A stretch of DNA of 64,000 nucleotides, taken from NCBI GenBank assembly GCA_013396915.1, contig VWZL01000683.1, positions 49,338 to 113,337 on the forward strand. Direction: 5' to 3'. The notes beneath the pieces are model-generated. The model worked only from the letters and a program-made list of their open reading frames with translations, ran no database searches and was not told the origin of the DNA. Both the position numbers and the translations under genes were made by a program. Below, piece after piece: positions 48,665-61,803 of the stretch. Source of the DNA: Stercorarius parasiticus (lineage: Eukaryota > Chordata > Aves > Charadriiformes > Stercorariidae). The first letter of the stretch is position 1; each line of letters begins with the position of its first letter.

Positions 48665-48924
48665 CCTGAGCCAACATTTTGTCAAATTTTGACGAAATGC
48701 TGTCCTTTGTGCAAACTTTGCTCATTATAATGTCATTATAATATCAAAACACACCTCCATCCTGAAGGCTACCTGCCTCCAAGGTGCGACCACTCCTTGA
48801 GTCTGTGGCCTGAATTTTTTGTAAACTATACCTTTAAATGTGAAGCGAGAGAATTTTACACCAATCATAATAAAAGTATGTATGACTAAAGTCACTCAAA
48901 CTCCACCTTGAAGATAACAAATAG

Positions 48925-48935
48925 TATAAAAATAG
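48925..48935 (+). promoter_or_regulatory. TATA box of the class I LTR
   Basis: TATAAAAATAG lies about 570 bp into the LTR and about 350 bp before the polyadenylation signal, a normal U3/R arrangement. The transcription start would be expected roughly 25-30 bp downstream, near the G-run at 48943-48949. Confidence 0.6.
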
Positions 48936-49275
48936 CCTCAGAGAGGGGGGATATCAGGGAAGACACCATCACGAACATGTCAAGGAGGACTTGTTATAAG
49001 TGACTCCATCACTTATTTCCGGGATCAGTCGACGGGCTGAGCCTTTCTTCCCCCCCATAGGGACGCCTTTGGGTAAGACTTAGATTATACCGAGTGCTTC
49101 CTCGGGAAACTTAGAAATCTCTCTAGAGAATCTGTCTCCTACATTTATAGCCAGGCTGTATTGTTTATAACTTTGTCGCACATTTTGTATATTTAACAAT
49201 ATCTTTATTTGCATGTGCTTTGCAGACAGTGTATTTATCACTGGCAATCCTAAGAACCTATATATCTGTTGTTTA

Positions 49276-49281
49276 AATAAA
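49276..49281 (+). promoter_or_regulatory. Polyadenylation signal AATAAA of the class I LTR
   Basis: AATAAA followed by CTGCACTGTTTAAGTAGC and a T-rich GTCGTTTCGGTTTCTT downstream element, marking the R/U5 region. Confidence 0.65.
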
Positions 49282-49550
49282 CTGCACTGTTTAAGTAGCT
49301 AGTCGTTTCGGTTTCTTATTGAATGCGATCCAAGACTCGAGAGTGGCCGTGCTAGTTCATGAGCAAGACTAGACGGAAGGTGCAGTCCACTATGAGGGTA
49401 TCCAAATCGTAATAGTTTAATCCATATTAAACACGACTGGACTGATAGTGCTGAATTGGGCATCACTCAGAATTTAAACCTAGCCGCACTTGGCCTCCCA
49501 CCTTGGTGAGGAGTGTTAGAACGCAAGGGGGTTTATTTTCTGCCAAAACA

Positions 49551-49554
49551 GCTT
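49551..49554 (+). repeat. Target-site duplication, right (GCTT)
   Basis: Four bases immediately after the terminal CA of the LTR, matching the left copy. Confidence 0.75.
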
Positions 49555-50314
49555 TGTCCCTTTCACGCAACAATGTGTTATGTGAAATTGCCCTGGTGTT
49601 TCATTTTTCTCTTCTTCGTGTGTTATATGTAAAAGAACATCCTTTCTTTCTGAAATATGCCAAATGTTTCTGACCACAGCAGCTTTCAGGCAATGTTAAG
49701 GATTGATCAAAGACAATTTTCAGTCTTCTTCATTGTGGCATATTAATTTTTCTTTTGTAAATCATCATAAAAAATGACTTAGAAAAGGCCCTATTTAATG
49801 TCCAGTGGGTGTTTAATCCAATTACTATTAGTTCTTGTCCTTTTCATAATGAAATGAGTTTCACTTTCAATACAACCAGTAGTTTATTTCTTTGGAAGAT
49901 TTTTTGATATCAGTTTCTTAATTGCTATTTACTCTTGCTATTATTGTATTATTGGGAGATTTAAACAAAACAAACTGCTCTCAACATTGTTTCACTGTTA
50001 AGTGAAAAAGAAAACATTCAAGACACAGAATGTTGCACTCAGAACACTCTAGGACTACTTGACCCTGCTTATTATCTTAGCATTATTTCAGATACTATTA
50101 AATCAGGGTAAGGTTAGCAGGTTAACAATGCATTGCCATTACTTCAATTTTCTGTGAACACAAAAATACTTTCCAACATATAATGGAGCTGTTTCTTTTC
50201 TATTTCCAAAACTTATGAAAACCATGGTCATTTTGACAATTGAACTATTTAGTGAAAAACAAAATCAAACTAACCTCTTAGCATCCTGACGCTTTCCCAA
50301 AACCTTCTTTTTAA

Positions 50315-50347
50315 GGGGGTGGGGGGCATGAGGGGAAAGGGAGGGGG
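50315..50347 (+). repeat. G-rich tract, potential G-quadruplex
   Basis: Five G-runs of 5, 6, 4, 3 and 5 bases separated by 1, 5, 3 and 1 bases, followed by a purine-rich AAAAAAAGAAAACGGG. It satisfies the usual G3+N1-7 rule and stands out in an AT-rich surround. Confidence 0.85.
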
Positions 50348-53300
50348 AAAAAAAGAAAACGGGAGAGAGTTTTAGGAATGTAGCAAGAAAGACTTTAAGT
50401 AATGGAAATATTAAATAGAGTAACACAGTAATTAGGTAATATACTTTCCTCAATAGCTTGTTTCACCAGACCAGAATAGACAATGACAATTTCACAAATA
50501 GCCAGTCATCAGTCCATAAATCAATCACATCAGTGCCACGAAAATTATTCCTTTTTCTCCCCTTTCACTCAACATGCAACCATAGTCCTAGGGCAAAGCA
50601 GGTGAAAACAACAAAAATAATCTAGTATGTAGATGGTTTATTACTACTAATAAAGACATTTAATTTGCTGGGACAATGAAAAACCCACTACCTGCTTGGA
50701 TAAGATATTTTTCAGAGAGTCACACAAGATAGGTACCTTGGAGAAATGAATTGGGAAATGTAAGTTCAAAATACATTGTGACATTTTTATAGCAAACCAG
50801 GTTTGCTTTCTTGGAGAAATTAATGGTAAAGATCTATGGTGGTGGCTCTTAAGAATAAAAGATTACACTGAATAGGCAGTGTTACACCTCATAACAGTCT
50901 ATTCCAGTTCCCAAATATTTTTAAGGAATTGATTCTAACCTCTGAAAGAAATAAGTAGGAAAAAGGAAATGGAAGTCATGAAACAGATGTACCTTATATT
51001 AATTATGTCATTTGTTCTTTTAATAGTGAAATTGGTGTAATTTCTTTACCAGATTTACCCTATTTGTGTGATCAGAACATCAGGCACAAAAAGAGTGAGT
51101 ACTCTTGGTGTAGTTTATTTAGCCTCAGAAAAGAGTAGTCAAAAGCTAAAATTAACTTCTCTTTAATAATATTGTGTGTTGTTTCCCTAAAGCTAACAGA
51201 ACTATTAGCATTATTTAAAGCTCAAAAAGAGTCTTTATTAGCTACAAAAGGGACAATGTGCTTCTGAAATATTAAGATTAAAAAATACGTGATTTACATC
51301 AAAAAAGCTTTACTAAATAATATTGTAAACAGTAAGGGAAGTGATAAGAGCAGAGTAGGCATGGATAGATTCCTCATATGCTGTGGTTCTGTCTTCTGGT
51401 GTAGCATTACCATAAGAATAATAATAGCATAAATTGTCTGTCAAGATGAATTAATATGTAGAGAGCCAATTTAATAAAAACTCCCAGTGGTTCAAAAATT
51501 AAATTGTAGAAAGGAATTTGTTCTACTTAAAAGTAAATTTATGAATAATACCTATTAGCTGCAATGCAATGCATTATTAACTTTGATGGTGTGGGTGGAA
51601 AAAACCTACCCATTGCAAAAAAAAAATAAAATTTGAAGCAGTAAGACTTATTTCATATTTGAAATTTTGGTGGAAAAATAGTTATGTACTATAGACATCT
51701 TCTTGCAGTAGTCATACCAATGGTTCAAGGCAGTATCTTAATTTTTTAGGGAAGGCTACTGTTTTATCATATGTCTGCTTGATTTTCTGGTTATTGAAGA
51801 CTACAAATGGTAGGTGAATAAAAGCAATGCCTGTATAATCCGTCTTCTAAGAAGACCTAGTGATGATCCTAGAAATGTTCATTTTCACTTGAAATGATTT
51901 GGTAAGTTGTTTACAGCACCGGCGTCTATTTATTCATCAACATAATATTATTATTAGTGCTCTTGTTTAAATTTGTGTTATGTTTTGTTATTATTAATTC
52001 ATAACAAAATAGGTATAATCAGAGGATGCAGAGCAAATACAGAGCAAAGCAATATTAAATCATTTAAATCAAATAAACTCAGTAATTGAAAATCTCTGAA
52101 GAACATTACATCTATGTGAGCTGCTTTCTTTTGGGCTGTGCTATGTAGCATGCCATGCAGGGAAGAAGTTAAATGTCACAATATAACAATGTCTGAAAGT
52201 TCTTAATATATACCCAATAAATCAATGAAATAATGCAGTACATGACTAAACATTTTTGTTTGCTATGTTTCTGGGAGCCATAATATCAATGGATGGAATT
52301 GCTTTTTCAACAAATTAGTGTTTTCATCAAAAACAATTTTTGAGACTGGCTTAGGTTTTCATCAGCAAGAACTGTGAGCCCTGTACTTGGGCTCTCCTCT
52401 GGCTAGTTAAAGAGGCAGACAAAAATTCACATAGGGAATATCCACGACAGCTCTCTCTGTGCTCAGGGAAGTGTAAGTCTATCAATAGCTTGCTGCCCCG
52501 AAGGCATGAACATATCTGCCTACCTGTGAATAACCACTGAAGTCCTACAGTGATACAGCAAGGAGGACATTCTGCAATACATAAGTAGATCTGAAACACT
52601 GTGAACACTGTGTACAACTCTGTCTATTGATAAGTTACAGAAGACATTTTTGCCCTGTTCACGTCATCCTCCAAATGGTACAGTGAAACCGAGGTTTTTT
52701 TACAATATATCCAGGTAAGCTCTTCTGGTGTTTCAGCTAATTAATTCTCTGTGTTTTCTTTTATCTTTAGTCCTATGAGGAGTAATAGAGCATTGTATCA
52801 TTGTTTTTCTGTAACTAGACTTTTAAGACACCTAGGACATAATGTATTTTTCCATCACATTTAATTAGCACTCATTTAATATATTCAAAGTCTTGGATAT
52901 TTTTATTTTTATTTTTTATCACACACTGGCTCCCAAATAAGGCTGTGGAATTTATCTCCCATAAAATCAAAGACATTTTGAATGTGAAAATTTTCAAGTT
53001 CATTGAACTGGTATGATCAGACTTGGGTTCATGGTAAATACTTACATACCACTGAAGAAAAAAAAAAAGGTCAGTATTGATTTTAAAAGATTTTGTGTTC
53101 CCTTGTTGATCATGAAAGTAAAAGATTATGCTCTTTGTGAACAAATGATTATAAATGCAGCTGTTTCTGTTACTGTTCGGGGATATAATATCACTGGTTT
53201 ACTAGATGATCAGATATAAGTTTCTAGATTGTATAATTGTGTTTAAATCTCTTGAAACAAGAGAAGTGCTTTTCAGAGAAGTCTTTGGTGGAAAACAGTG

Positions 53301-56300
53301 ATAAAAGTCAACTCTCTTTATCTTGTATTAACAGTAGCAAACACTGGCTGTTTTATTTTAAGGAGTTAAATCACAGGAAGCTATTAATATTTTCCTGTAG
53401 AAGTTATTATCTTATTATTCTGTGTGGGCAGGATCACTGGGTTTATCAGTAGTAGATCTAAGTACTGATTGTTGAAGTTCAATACCATGTTAGACATGAA
53501 GGATCAAGTGTGTATTACAAAGTCTTACACGTTGGCACTTAAATGTGTCTAAGTTTAAGTATGCATTTATTTTAGAGTCAGGCTATGTAAGGATATGGAA
53601 TGTATTATACATCAAATGATGGCTCAATTTCACTGCTGTCACCTCTAACAATGAGAACAATAACAGAATGCAATGACATTTATCCTACTTTATCAATTCC
53701 CTTACTTTCATGGATTTGCCTTTCAGGAGAATTTTTCCAACTAAAATGGCTATAATTGTGAAGTTATTAATTCCTCAGATATTTACTCTTTTCTTCTCCC
53801 CCAAAGATTCTTTTTCCCCATACATAAAACATTCTTCTACCCTGTCCATCACTATGTGTGTTTTCCCTGAAGAAAAATCACATCTTTTTCAGCTCTCATG
53901 GGATCTGTTAAAGCTCTAATGCCAGAGAGGATCTCAACATGTAGGTGCAGTATAATTATTCTTCCAGTGTGTTGCAGTGCTGGGCTTGGTACTAGCATGT
54001 GCTTAGCATTGTAGGGAAATAAGACTCAGGAATATTTTATAAGTATTTTAAGGTTCTGGTCAGGATGGACTACGCTGTCCCTATGGACTGTGTGACATGG
54101 AAGTGTAATATTATGGTAAACAGAATGAGTTACACATTGTGATAATCAAGACTTACTTGCTTCACAAGATTTGATTTGGAGAGAAGATGCTTGTGCATGA
54201 TCACATGTAGGTTTTATTTTTGCACTTTGAAGAAACTTTACTGTAATTCTATGTAGCATTACTGTGACAGGCATGATTTGGCGCAATGCATGCTATCCCC
54301 AACACCAATGGGCATTTAGAAAGTTCAAGTCATCATGTGAAATAATAAAGAAAATGCATAGATATATGTTGCATAGTTCTACTAATGTCACGTCAATCAA
54401 CAAGGCCAAGAAAGCTGTATTTTGCAAAATCTTACAAAACAGGAAAACATTTTATTGTTTTCTCATTTTTAAGCTTAATCATCCATAACCATGCTCTAAC
54501 GTAAGTATCTGATTACCTAACATCTCTGAACTGGATAAAATTTTGATAGAATGTGACAAGTGGGGAAACTAATAGAAAGTAGAAAATGAAAACAATGTAA
54601 CATTGGAGCAATATTGTATTTCTGTGATGCAGAAAGCTAGTATGCTTTGAACTTTTCTATCTCAATATTTAACTATCCCACTGGAAAGTCACGTTATTAT
54701 TCTATGTTTCAGTTAATACAGCATAGTAAACATTAACTGAATAGGTGGAGGAAGAATTATAGTCAAGGACATTCCCCAATGTCAATTGATTGTTAGTCCT
54801 TTGGAAAAAGAGCTCAAAAATGTGGAGCTTGGATAGATTTTTGAGGGATGAAATGTGACTCTCTGAATAATTTTACCTTTTTAGACAAACAATAGTGCTC
54901 AAAAAGGGCTTTTTCAAAAACTGTGTTTAGAGCAAATGAAACTCAACAAAAATGACTTGTGTTGATTTCTTTCTTGTGGATCTCAGGATAAACAGTTAAC
55001 ATTATCTAATGAGGTCTGTATACAGTTCAGGTATTAGCACAAGTGGACCTTTTGAGACCTAAGAAAGAAAAAGAGGCCCCAGTTAGCAGACCTTTAATCT
55101 TAAAAGGAATTTCAGATAGTAGAGGTAAGAGACATCTGCAGTTCAGAAAGAGACAGATCCTTCTCATCAGAAGTGAACGGAACATCATAACTGAACAATC
55201 ACAGCCAACACTTGCATGAAACTCCTTTAGGCAGAAAGATGAAGCTATGGAAGAAGCACTAATGCTTCTCAATTACACTTCTGCAAAACCTATCCAGTAT
55301 AAACAGATGGCAGAACAATCCAAAGTGCACCTGCTACCCTGGAAGTATTTCAGCTTTCTTTGTATGGGGCAGTGCCAGTGTATAGAACTAAAAAGTAACT
55401 TGCCACAGATAATTTTTTCTTACTTTTGCACAATAAATGTGTTCCTTTGGATGTTAATTCCTTGTAGTGAAGGGGTGTTCTTGCCTCAAATTGTGCATCT
55501 ATTCATATTCAACAAATGAAATACTTTAAAAATCTCAAACCCAACCGTTTTTCCATCAGATTTTGAGAACAAGAATTTTTCACACTCTAACTGAGACTGA
55601 AGATAGAGTCACCTTCCTCCCAGAGATGTCTTTTTCAAATTACAAACACATGAATCAAGAACAGGGACATGACAGGGAGTGCTTGGTCGGTTATGCTTAC
55701 CTGTGCAAATTCATTGATTAGTAATAGACTGGAATGTTTTGACTTTATTTCTTTTGCTATCTCAAATGAAATTAGAACCACAGCGTAAAGAAAGAAGCAG
55801 TATCCATTAACTTTGGCATAGATTATTTGCAGACAGTTTTCACAAAATAATCAGACACAGCATAAAACCAAATTTAGATGAAGAAAAGATGCATAAGTAG
55901 AAGCTCTGGAATTTTGCTAAATTTTGCTGAAACACCTGCATGAGTCTAAGAAAAATATATCCCTCCTGTTTTTGTGAAGGTTACTTGGCATAGCACAAAG
56001 CCCTCTGGGCTCCACAACCTCGCACTTCAGTCCCTAATGAGTGGCAGCATGATCCCTCTGCAAAAGCCAGAGCAGTATGAATTTTGAACTAGCTGAGCCA
56101 GTGTCTGAGCTTATTTAAGCTCTGAGATTGCTGTGAGAACAACCAGAAAAGCCTGCAGATACTATGGCTACCAGCAGACAGTCAGCAGGTATAATTGGCT
56201 ACTCTGAACTGTAGAGGTTTTACGTTAGCTCATGTCAGTATATTATAGAATAAGCTCCGGGACTCTAGCTGTATTAATTACAGGAGTAAGGGAAATGCTG

Positions 56301-57678
56301 GTTGCTTCTAGATACATACAGCAGACACTTCTCCCCCTTACAAGTGAGGTAGTACAAACTAAATTGGTAGACCTTTTTCATATAAACGATATTCAAATAA
56401 CAAAGGCTATATTTAATATGAGTTGACAAAGCAGGGCCTAAAACACAACTACCAGCAAACTCTGAAAAATATTATTCATGTCCTCTCAGTTCTGCTTTAA
56501 AATAAGAAATACTGAAAATGGTCCTCTAAAGCTTATTTTTTCAGTTCTTTTATACACATTTTTTTCAATTTCAATCCACTGCCTAACGCTTCCTTCCAAA
56601 TCCCCTCAAAAATCAACCTGATTCACATGCTTTCTTTATTGACCAGCTCAAATCTAGGGAGAGAAAAGAGATTCTGTGTTATCATTTGTCAAAATATGCA
56701 ACTACGCAAAAGTAGCAATGAATCACCCATCACATGGGAAAGACAGTCCCATTGTCAATCACTTTTCAGAGTCAGGGATAGAACGTCTCATGCCAAAACT
56801 GTGTCTTTTCTCATACCTAGAAAAATGGTAGACAAAAACGCATGAACCCCCCTGCAACAGGTGGCTTCCATGTATGATATATTTTGGAAACAATATTTTC
56901 TTTTTGGATATTAACACCCTCTGATATTCAATCATTGTATTAGAACTGGAATTAGTAACTTTCTTCCAATTCAGAGTTTATTAGTACACAAAACAATTAC
57001 TAAAGGTTTATCATAAAAGTTTATCAATAGATTAATGTAAAAAGCCCTTACGGACCAGGTGGAAAATTAGAGCTATTTTCTTCAGCCATTAAAATTCTTA
57101 CATTATGTAACTCTTTTGCATGGAAAAAAAAATTCTCAAAGTTAATGCTCTTAAAACACCTCTGTTAGATTCTCATTCTGCAGCTTGCCAGGTTCCTGCT
57201 TTGAAGCCTTACTTTGCATTTAAGAACAGATGAAAATTTTCTAGACTACATGTACAAAATATGTTCATAATCATAAGTCAAATACTAAACATTGGTTTTG
57301 GCTATATTATAGTTCTTGGTAACTTCAAAAACAGTCTGAATTTTTATAATATGAAACCTTTTTTTTTTAAAATTGGAACTTAAAGAAACAAAATTAATGT
57401 GTTTGCCATTAATTGTTTACCTTTCCTTAATTCAGAATTTGTGACAAGAAGCAGTGAGATGAATGTGTTTCTATTTGCTCTCATACATCAAGCTGATGGA
57501 ACTATTCTTGCCTGAGTAGTCTAAAATTATCCAGCTTTTGAACTATTAATAACAATATTTATGTTTTTAAAAAGCCATCTGTAACTACCATTCTAGCATT
57601 CACTCAATATATACTCATCTTGCATTCTAATGCAACTCTATCTCCAAAAGAAACTAACTTGGGCACTAACTGTATTTA

Positions 57679-57740
57679 AAAACAAGCAAACAACAAAAGA
57701 CACAACAAAAATAACCCGAACAACAACAACAAAATTTTTA
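57679..57740 (+). repeat. A/C-rich (CAA)n low-complexity stretch
   Basis: AAACAAGCAAACAACAAAAG followed by further CAA units including ACAACAACAACAAAA. No transposon adjoins it. Confidence 0.85.
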
Positions 57741-59097
57741 GGTGGTCATAACATTAAAAAGTCATAATTAAAAGTAATAATTAAAAATTAATCTCAGCAT
57801 TTCTCCTTTCTGTTGCCTGGAACTGTCATCCGCTGGAGAAAAAAGTGTGGAATTTTTAACAATAGTTCTGGGAAATTAAAATTTCAATTTGGTAAGAAAT
57901 TTTTATTGTCTGATATTTCTTTATTTCTACCAGGATAAACGGTAACTCTGAATCTTTTTGCAGAAAGAGAAGTCGATAAATTATTTAAAACCTAAATTTC
58001 CATTGCCTAAACATCTTTTTAAGGATAAAAATCAACACCGTTATAGAGTATTTTCCTCTCTGATAAGAAAGAAAAATATATAAAAAAGAGAAAATATATA
58101 TGGATGCCACCTATTCTTCAGATTATGGCACTTAAGAGAAATACACTCTGAGAACAGTCCTTGATTTTACTTGTGTGTGCATATTTATACAAGGTCCTTT
58201 CAGATTCTTCTGGAATTGTTAAAGTTCGTCCTACCAAGTCCTACCTACACCTATTAGCCGTCTTGTGGTGTAAACCTCCCTCTGCAATAAAAGCTAAGGG
58301 CTAATGTTAGAAAAACAAGCTGATAGTTGAATTCAGATGCTTAAAAACACTTTCTACATTTGTCTTGTAATAAAGAGCTTGATTTTATTCCTTGTCACAG
58401 CTCCAGAGAGTGTTGGTCCGTTTGCACCAACAGACACCTGGTTTTAACAACCTCCTCCCATGATTTTGTCAGTGGCTCCCACATTTAGTGTTTTAGAAGG
58501 AGAAGGGTTTCATTTACTATAAAGCTTTGGATAGTACAGGATATTTCCGTTCACAATAAAAATACAGTTAATTCAAACACATCAGAATACTGTATCCTCC
58601 AAAGTGCCAATAAGCATATTCTGTGAAGCTCTAACACAGCTAAGTAGTATTACAGTGCAACCATGAAAGTAGTAGATTAAAAGACAAATCACTGTAATAT
58701 TACATAAAGAGGTGACATCAGTAACACCTCCACCATCTGTAGCAACTGTGTTTTTAAAGGAAAGGAGTTAGCACAGATTATTTGGAGTTTTTAAGGTGAT
58801 GTAGGGATCACTACAGACACTTCAGTAGAACATAATGTTAAGTAGACTCCTTATAGATAGCCCTGAAGATTTTATTCCAGTTTAGGCAGAAAAAAGACCA
58901 CTCAATTAAAGACACTTTTGGAGATGCATAGAAGGAAAGCTTTATGAATAAGCTGAATACCCAGGGATGTCCAAGAAAACAGGTATGACACTTTCCCTCG
59001 CCCCAACTGTTTGTACCACAGGGACTTCCTCAGCCATTGTAGGATAGTGTTTCCCCCCATGTCTGAAGTATTCTGTTTGCCAGAATTCAATTATACT

Positions 59098-59195
59098 CAG
59101 AAAAAACAAACAAACAAACAAACCCCAAAGCCCAAAGGAAAACAAAACAAAACAAAAAACTCAACACACCCCAACCAACCAACAACAACCTCTAA
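59098..59195 (+). repeat. (CAAA)n, (CAAAA)n and (CCAA)n compound simple repeat
   Basis: About 95 bases with three successive motifs: AACAAACAAACAAACAAAC, then AAAACAAAACAAAACAAAAA, then CCAACCAACCAACAACAACC. It produces spurious long frames on the - strand. Confidence 0.92.
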
Positions 59196-59465
59196 ACTTG
59201 AATGAATTTGGAATTTCTGATGCAATACCTCATGCCTTTTCCCCATGCCTTCCAGTTGAAAGTGGCCTTGGATAGAAGACTGGATAAGCTCTTCAGAAAC
59301 TGCTTGCCTCCTCACAAGAGATAAACCAAGCCACACACTTCACTTATGACTTTCTCATTATTTACAAGGCTCCAAATTAGATTTCAGCCAAAATAGCTCC
59401 ACAGACTTGGGTGTACTTCAGTCTTCAAGGTGGGGAAAATTTTTGAGGTAAATCAGGTTACCTGG

Positions 59466-59821
59466 TGTCCTGGTTCTGGTGGGGATAGGGTTAATTTTCC
59501 ACAGGGTCCAGCAGGGACACAGGTATTCCATCCCTTATGAGTCATGCCCACTCGGAGCTGCTGGGGTAGGGGGCAGGAAGTCTCAGCTTAGAGCGGGCGG
59601 GGGTGTCCCAGGTCCAGTTGTTGAGTGGCCATTCCATAACTGTGGTTGTATATTCCTCTATCTGTGTTGTTATTGTTTTCCTGTTCCCTTTGCTGTTCTG
59701 TTAAACTGCCTTTGTCTCAACCCACAAGTTTTGCCTTTTTTTCCTGATTATTTCCTGTATTGGGAAGGCTCGAGAGAGCAGTACATGGTTCTTTGTTGCC
59801 ATCTTAGGCCAAACCACGACA
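59466..59821 (+). mobile_element. Short solo LTR, avian ERV, near-complete ends
   Basis: Sense LTR of 356 bp opening TGTCCTGGTTCTGGTGGGGA and TAGGGTTAATTTTC, and ending CTTAGGCCAAACCACGACA, the termini of a widespread avian LTR related to those at 12.3 and 44.2 kb. The block GTTAAACTGCCTTTGTCTCA and ACCCACAAGTTTTGCC is the R/U5 polyadenylation region with ATTAAA mutated to GTTAAA. It is much shorter than its relatives; most of U3 is missing or replaced. Flanking pentamers CCTGG (59461-59465) and CCTGA (59822-59826) match at four of five, a likely 5-bp TSD. No internal retroviral sequence. A 115-codon frame across it is fortuitous. Confidence 0.85.
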
Positions 59822-61683
59822 CCTGACTCCACAACGCAGCTGTAATTTGTGAATCATATGTCTTGTATCATGATTTGAGGCAAGAAACAAATTTTTGCAG
59901 GATAACAACTATTCATCTAAATGATAATGCTTCAAAAGACAAACTAATTTAGAATTTAAGCATCTTAAAACATGTTCCACTGTTAAGTCATTAATACATT
60001 GTTGTAATGTTTTCAGACATATTACTCACAGGTTATCTGGTAAATATGATTTGACTCAGTATTACTGGTTATTATACTATAGTTATTACTGGTGGTATGA
60101 GGAAAAATTTATCTAAGATTTTCATTCTACTGTTTCTTCTCAGTTCTATATTCCTTATTCTATATATTTTCTTCTTCTGTTCCACCATTCTGGAGCTTCA
60201 GTTCTGATTTTTTTCAGATTATTTGATGGTATAATTTACCTGGGAGTACAGGTGGTCTAAAGTAATTCAGGTAGATGTGACTGAATACTGTGCTCACTAC
60301 ATACAAATAGGGTAAAGAAGGGGTTATGGCTTTGGCTGCTTTTCCTTCTACAGTTCCTCTACTGCATCAGCATACAAATTACAGTTTACCTGCAAGCAAC
60401 TGGTTTGGCACTGTTTTATGGCATATGTTTATCTATAAACATGTGCAGTGTATACCAAACAGTACAGTAAAGCGGCCTGCCAAGTCCAATCAATTTGCAC
60501 TGGATAATGCTGCCCTGTTTCCATTGTGGTTCTTCCACAGGCTTTGTCAGTGTGGCAAAGGAGCCATGCTGGTGGGGTGACTCCTGTGGAAGACTTCCAT
60601 CCTGCTCTCCAACATTATGGTCTTGTACACATAAACACTTAATCTGTAGGGACTGGACTATAAGAATTACTGCCAGTGAATATTTCCTCTTAGGTATTGG
60701 AACTACCTCCTTTCCTTCTGTTTCTTCTCCCTCAAAATTAATTTCCTTTTTTTTTTACTGTATTTTTCTGGTTTGATTTTTTTCTTATTGTCACTTTTCT
60801 TACTGGGCAATTCTCTAGCATGCTTTTCTACTAACACGAGTGTTCCTTGAAAATAACAGTCCCTTTGACCTCTGCATTAGTGTCATGTGGATTAAACAAA
60901 ATCACTGAACTGTTTAACTTTGTGAATTCTAGCTAGGGTGCTCTGGAGTGTGACCATTTTATTAACTAAACGCTTTAGCATATTATTATATTTACTTCTT
61001 TCACACACTGTTACTCACTACTGATGAAAGAGAAACTTTGTATACATTTAATATAAAATAAAAGCCTACTGCAATAAGGAGTTTATCATTTAAGTTCAAC
61101 AGACAGTATGGGAAAGTGCAAGAGATTTCTTTGGTTTTGATCAGTGATTTCACTTCAATTAACATTTCACCATGGGAACCTAAACTCATCTACAAGACAC
61201 CTTGTGCTGACATTATCTGTTTTAAATTTCTGATAGTTCTATTCTTACTTCCATTCTTAGAAGTGTGAATATTAATGATAACAGAAGGACAGAGGAAGGT
61301 TTCAAATATTAAGCATGACAGAACCAGTATTTAGGACCACAAAATTATTGATATTTAAGGGGTATTTAAAGAAGGCCTAGACAGAAGCAATTCACAGACT
61401 AATCTCCTAAAATTAGCTGTAATATAAAGTTTCTGTCTCTGTGTTCTAACCAGAGAAGAACGAAAATCAGCAAAACTGAAGCAGGTTTAATTTTCTTAAG
61501 GAAAATTTATTTCTCTTTATCCTCATGAGAAAGTGTCTCAAATGAAAGCTACGTTCTACCTACATTGGAAACCGGGACAGAATTAGGCTTGATTTTAATA
61601 GTCTTAAGCCCATATATTCCATTAAAAATTAGACGCTTATTGTTAACTTAACCTACCTATCCATGATTACTCTTTCTTATCTT
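59822..61683. other. Unique AT-rich DNA, no gene seen
   Basis: Nothing recognised apart from a direct repeat of TATTACTGGTTAT / TTATTACTGGTGG around 60060-60095 and a T-run at 60748. Overlapping frames at 60326-60776 were checked and have no family features. Confidence 0.5.
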
Positions 61684-61803
61684 ACAGAATCATAGAATAG
61701 TTAGGGTTGGAAGGGACCTTTAAAGGTCATGTAGTCCAACCCTCCTGCAATGAGCAGGGACATCATCAACTAGATCAGGTTGCTCAGAGCCCTGTCCAAT
61801 CTG
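61684..61803 (-). mobile_element. CR1 LINE, 3' end only
   Basis: Antisense CR1 terminus of about 120 bp: CAGAATCATAGAATAGTTAG, GGTTGGAAGGGACC, GTAGTCCAACCCTCCTGCAA, CAGGTTGCTCAGAGCCCTGT. It breaks off at CCAATCTG, after which the DNA is unrelated. Only 3' UTR and the last ORF2 codons are represented. Confidence 0.94.

Larger units (their letters stand above)
48353..49550 (+). mobile_element. Complete solo LTR, class I (ERV1-like), 1198 bp, 4-bp TSD
   Basis: A full-length LTR in sense orientation. It begins TGCATGTGTGTGGAATAATT and ends ..TTCTGCCAAAACA, giving the TG...CA termini. The immediate flanks are GCTT on both sides (48349-48352 and 49551-49554), a perfect 4-bp target-site duplication as is usual for class I (gammaretrovirus-like) insertions. 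It holds two ~32-bp diverged repeats in U3 (48601-48664), a TATA box (48925) and AATAAA (49276). Several CpG sites persist (GTCGACGG, GTCGTTTCGG, GACTCGAG), unusual in this CpG-poor window and suggesting a fairly recent insertion. Beyond the right TSD the DNA is unrelated, so no provirus interior remains. Class assignment rests on LTR layout and TSD length, not on a search. Confidence 0.8.
49551..59097. other. Long unique AT-rich stretch, no gene seen
   Basis: About 9.5 kb, the longest part free of recognisable transposons. Seen: a G-rich motif at 50315-50347, an A-run at 51618-51627, T/A runs at 52900 and 53060, a T-run at 57360, and an A/C-rich patch at 57679-57733. Open frames (for example 55247-55519 and 56627-56845) lack any recognisable protein family and have no plausible splice context. 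Confidence 0.5.

Noticed and set aside
55247..55519. 90-codon + strand frame in unique DNA
   Set aside because: No domain, no splice context and ordinary AT-rich composition.
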